Of a DNA stretch of 64,000 nt, positions 61,948 through 64,000 are shown in pieces. The stretch lies in NCBI GenBank assembly GCA_937124545.1, contig CAKZKU010000031.1, positions 24,620 to 88,619 on the forward strand, read 5' to 3'. A program made the translations under genes and the position numbers. The stretch is from an uncultured Microbacteriaceae bacterium. Its GTDB lineage: Bacteria > Actinomycetota > Actinomycetes > Actinomycetales > Microbacteriaceae. Position 1 is the first letter of the stretch, and every line of letters starts with the position of its first letter. Under the pieces are notes generated by a model. That model saw nothing but the letters and a program-made list of their open reading frames with translations, made no database searches and was not told where the DNA came from.

Positions 61948-62046
61948 ATGGGCTCTGTTATCAAGAAGCGCCGCAAGCGTATGGCGAAGAAGAAGCACCG
62001 CAAGTTGCTTCGTAAGACTCGCCACCAGCGTCGCAACAAGAAGTAG
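61948..62046 (+). CDS. Small ribosomal protein bS22 / AURKAIP1-COX24 domain protein
   Basis: A 32-residue, extremely basic peptide beginning MGSVIKKRRKRMAKKKHRK. It matches the actinobacterial AURKAIP1/COX24-type peptides identified as bS22 on mycobacterial ribosomes. The ATG has AAAAGGA at good spacing and a perfect terminator 15 bp after the stop. It is too short for most frame listings but well supported. Confidence 0.95.
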   Translation: MGSVIKKRRKRMAKKKHRKLLRKTRHQRRNKK

Positions 62047-62060
62047 CTCGTCGAGCAATC

Positions 62061-62094
62061 GCGCTGGTCACGCCCGTCGTGACCGGCGCTTTTC
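62061..62094 (+). terminator. Rho-independent terminator of bS22
   Basis: GCGCTGGTCACG (62061-62072) pairs with CGTGACCGGCGC (62078-62089), a 12-bp stem with one G-T pair and a 5-nt loop, followed by TTTTCT. It stands between convergent genes. Confidence 0.85.
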
Positions 62095-62099
62095 TCTGC

Positions 62100-62831
62100 C
62101 TATTTGTTTTTACCGGACTGCGATCGTCCCGAGGCCTCCGGCCACATAACGGGCCACCCTTCTCGGGATGCGTGAGCAAGCAGTGTGGCGTCGGGGTTCA
62201 CCGCTACCGGGTGCCCGACCAAGCTCAACAGGGGAATATCAGCGGCGGAGTCCGAGTAGGCGTAGCACTGGCTGAGGTCAGCGCCCACCTCGGCGGCAAA
62301 TGCTTGCGCTCTTTCCTCTTTCAGTGGACCGTGCAGAAGATCCCCGTTAATTTCCCCGGTGAATTTCCCGTCGCTTTCCATGAGCTGTGTCCCAAACGCT
62401 CCGGAGAGCTGGAGGTCATCAGCCATCACGGACGCGAGACCCTGCGGGCTTGCGGTGAGCAACCACACCTTGTGGCCCTGCTTTTGGTGCTCCTGAAGAG
62501 CCTCCAAAACATCGGGGAAAACTTTGGGGGCTATAGAGCGCCGCCAGGCCACCTCTGCGATGCGGTCAAAGTCGGCAACCGAGTGCCCGGCTACCAGTGT
62601 TTGCGCACGCTCGCGGGTCGAGGTCACCCGTTTAGGGGTCTCTCCTTTGCGGATAAAGGTGCGTTGCTGAAACAGCGCCGGAATCACGTGACGCCATTTG
62701 ATGTAGCCAGATTTCCAGGCCTCGATCGCGAACATAAATATCGTCGCGCCCTTCACCAGGGTGTTGTCGACATCCACAAATACCAGGGTGGGCGAATCAG
62801 GCTTCGCAGACTTCTGGCTGGGGGGAGACAT
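62100..62831 (-). CDS. HAD-IB family phosphatase
   Basis: A 243-residue haloacid-dehalogenase hydrolase. Motif I is VFVDVDNTLVKGATIF (DxDNT) near residue 19, motif II lies in WLLTASPQG, and motif III with DLSQCYAYSDSAADIPLL. This is the SerB/HAD-IB group (phosphoserine or lipid phosphate phosphatases). ATG 62831 is taken; the frame runs on upstream over the promoter. TATGCT (62846-62841) is 9 nt upstream and shares two bases with the -10 of the divergent gene. Confidence 0.9.
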   Translation of the reverse strand: MSPPSQKSAKPDSPTLVFVDVDNTLVKGATIFMFAIEAWKSGYIKWRHVIPALFQQRTFIRKGETPKRVTSTRERAQTLVAGHSVADFDRIAEVAWRRSIAPKVFPDVLEALQEHQKQGHKVWLLTASPQGLASVMADDLQLSGAFGTQLMESDGKFTGEINGDLLHGPLKEERAQAFAAEVGADLSQCYAYSDSAADIPLLSLVGHPVAVNPDATLLAHASREGWPVMWPEASGRSQSGKNK

Positions 62832-62840
62832 CGCGCTATC

Positions 62841-62850
62841 AGCATAGGCT
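62841..62850. promoter_or_regulatory. Overlapping divergent -10 boxes
   Basis: AGCATAGGCT contains TATGCT on the minus strand (62846-62841) for the HAD gene and TAGGCT on the plus strand (62845-62850) for the glutaredoxin-like gene. They share the central TA, making a compact bidirectional promoter. Confidence 0.5.
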
Positions 62851-62856
62851 GAGGGC

Positions 62857-63135
62857 ATGTCCTCGGTCACCCTCACACTGTTGGGCCGCGAGAATTGCCA
62901 CCTCTGTGAGCAAGCGGAACCGCTGGTGGACGAAGTGGTTGCCCAGTTTGCCAACGTGTCAGTGACGAAAGCGTCCGTGGATGATCGTGCGGACTGGCGG
63001 GAGCTCTACTCGGACAAAATCCCGGTGGTGTTGATTGAAGATGACGCCCACAGCCAGTGGCACGTTGACCCCCTCGCACTCACCGAAGCACTCCGCAGCG
63101 CCGGCGGGCTGTTGTCACGGGACAAACCGGAGTAA
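62857..63135 (+). CDS. Glutaredoxin-like protein (DUF836)
   Basis: A 92-residue thioredoxin-fold protein with the redox motif ENCHLCEQAE (CxxC at residues 14 and 17) and the cis-proline in KIPVVLIED. It matches the DUF836/glutaredoxin-like group common in actinobacteria. Its partner is unknown. The ATG has TAGGCT exactly 6 nt upstream and no ribosome binding site. The NUDIX-like gene follows after 10 bp. Confidence 0.9.
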   Translation: MSSVTLTLLGRENCHLCEQAEPLVDEVVAQFANVSVTKASVDDRADWRELYSDKIPVVLIEDDAHSQWHVDPLALTEALRSAGGLLSRDKPE

Positions 63136-63145
63136 AACTGTAGAT

Positions 63146-63685
63146 ATGTCTTCTACGCGAACCCCTGATCCCAACCCCGGCTGGCTGTCGGAGGAAGAAC
63201 TCGCCGCGTTCCGTGCTCGAATGCCACTTCTTTATGTGGAGGCGCTGCCCGTGCGCCTGGGTGGTCTCGGAGAAGTGACAGAAGTGGGACTGTTGTTGCG
63301 AGCATCCAACGAGGGTGCGATGACGAGAGCTCTGGTCTCTGGTCGCGTCATGTTTGGCGAAACCGTGCGAGACGCACTTTTTCGGCATATCGAAAAAGAT
63401 TTAGGGCCGATGGCATTCCCCCAGCTGCCCGCCTCCCCCACCCCGGCGCACGTGGCGGAGTATTTCCCCTTTCCCGGGTCGAAGTATCAGGACCCTCGAC
63501 AGCACGCAGTCTCCCTCGTGTTTGTGATTCCCGTGACGGGGACCTGTGAACCCCGTCAGGATGCCCTCGAGATGACGTGGATGAGCACGGAAGAAGTCAG
63601 TCAACCCGATGTTTTGGCGGAGATGGAGGGCGGGCGGGGCTCACTCGTGAGAGCAGCGCTTGCCAGCATGGGTGTGCTTCCCTAA
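63146..63685 (+). CDS. NUDIX-like protein (DUF4916)
   Basis: A 179-residue protein of the actinobacterial DUF4916 group, related to NUDIX hydrolases. GRVMFGETVRDALFRHIEKDLG stands where the NUDIX box (Gx5Ex7REUxEExGU) would be, but the REUxEE acids are missing, so classic NUDIX catalysis is doubtful. WLSEEELAAFRARMPLLYVEA at the start is family-like. ATG 63146 has no close ribosome binding site. It overlaps the convergent methyltransferase by 4 bp. Confidence 0.82.
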   Translation: MSSTRTPDPNPGWLSEEELAAFRARMPLLYVEALPVRLGGLGEVTEVGLLLRASNEGAMTRALVSGRVMFGETVRDALFRHIEKDLGPMAFPQLPASPTPAHVAEYFPFPGSKYQDPRQHAVSLVFVIPVTGTCEPRQDALEMTWMSTEEVSQPDVLAEMEGGRGSLVRAALASMGVLP

Positions 63686-64000
63686 AACTGAACGATAGCC
63701 ACGACATCGGCCACCGTGACAGGTTGATCCAGCGGACCTGTTTGCTGACGGTTCCATTCTTCGGCGGTGAGCACGTCGCCCAGAGGTGCAAAAAAATCAG
63801 TGAGTTCCTGGGCATCAAACATCATGTCTTCCGGGGGTCTTTGAACTCCGGCGGCGACGTCGCTGGGACTGTGTCCGACAATCACGAGATGCCCGCCCGG
63901 GGCGACAACCTTGGCCATTGCTCCCCATAACCCTTGACGCATTTCGCGAGGGCCGTGTCCAAAAAAGTTTGTCACCAGGTCGTACTTCTCGGGTGGTGTC
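63682..64000 (-). CDS. Class I SAM-dependent methyltransferase, C-terminal part
   Basis: The last 105 residues of a class I methyltransferase. The frame is open to the window edge (PPEKYDLVTNFFGHGP), so the N-terminal SAM motif I lies outside. Visible are the post-motif segment YDLVTNFFG and motif III region VAPGGHLVIVGHSP. The substrate cannot be inferred. It converges on the NUDIX-like gene with a 4-bp overlap. Confidence 0.82.
   Translation of the reverse strand, partial: TPPEKYDLVTNFFGHGPREMRQGLWGAMAKVVAPGGHLVIVGHSPSDVAAGVQRPPEDMMFDAQELTDFFAPLGDVLTAEEWNRQQTGPLDQPVTVADVVAIVQF

Noticed and set aside
42..63980. CRISPR arrays, insertion sequences, prophage or attachment sites anywhere in the window
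   Set aside because: I found no regularly spaced direct repeats of 25-40 bp, no transposase or integrase motif, and no tRNA gene followed by a duplicated end.

Overview
The window reads as a chromosomal segment of a moderately GC-rich actinomycete, most likely a member of the Microbacteriaceae with a compact genome. The pointers are actinobacterial gene order (tilS-hpt-ftsH-folE-folP-folB-folK-DUF3180-PH-PH-DUF2520-panC-lysS), a free-standing bS22-type ribosomal protein, frequent GTG/TTG starts, dense 1-8 bp start/stop overlaps, and many genes with no ribosome binding site but a -10 box directly before the start codon. I saw no transposase, integrase, phage gene, CRISPR array or rRNA. No gene-free stretch exceeds 300 bp except 10404-10833, which holds three tRNA genes.

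Layout. 1-10400: cysE (cut by the window edge), plsC, thioredoxin, acyl-CoA oxidase, an ICMT-like methyltransferase, the pntAA-pntAB-pntB transhydrogenase operon, a YciI protein coupled to a short-chain dehydrogenase that appears to start at ATT, and a prenyltransferase/CrtI-like pair. 10423-10703: tRNA-Phe, tRNA-Asp and tRNA-Glu on the minus strand. 10834-24312: an M23 peptidase, ppa, then a 13-gene plus-strand run tilS to lysS for tRNA modification, purine salvage, FtsH, folate, membrane PH-domain proteins and pantothenate, followed by two tiny membrane-protein genes. 24352-38879: pirin, clpC, a GNAT enzyme, radA, tRNA-Ser, a VIT1-type transporter, a PLP enzyme, an MMPL transporter and several proteins of unknown function.

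38920-45681 is a minus-strand PTS gene set: PfkB kinase, DeoR regulator, mannitol-type IIC, IIB and IIA, a zinc dehydrogenase, HPr and enzyme I, so one locus encodes the whole phosphorelay plus hexitol processing. 45853-49609 is the phosphate operon pstSCAB with a recognisable PHO box. 49626-51769 is kynU-kynA (tryptophan to anthranilate, formamidase absent). 52388-54177 is psuG-psuK (pseudouridine breakdown). 54152-64000 holds photolyase, a winged-helix regulator, upp, tadA, proC, a Ktr/Trk potassium uptake pair, an ArsR regulator, bS22, a HAD phosphatase, a glutaredoxin-like protein, a NUDIX-like protein and a truncated methyltransferase.

The most striking signals are regulatory. Fifteen genes share one start architecture: a TANNNT box exactly 6 nt before ATG/GTG, as expected for leaderless mRNAs. 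Two loci 51 kb apart, a thioredoxin gene and a cysteine-rich DUF4395 membrane protein gene, carry the same 16-bp palindrome ATACCCC-NN-GGGGTAT over their -10 boxes, resembling a CsoR/CstR-type (copper or persulfide) operator. The PTS regulator gene is preceded by four octamers in two helically phased pairs.
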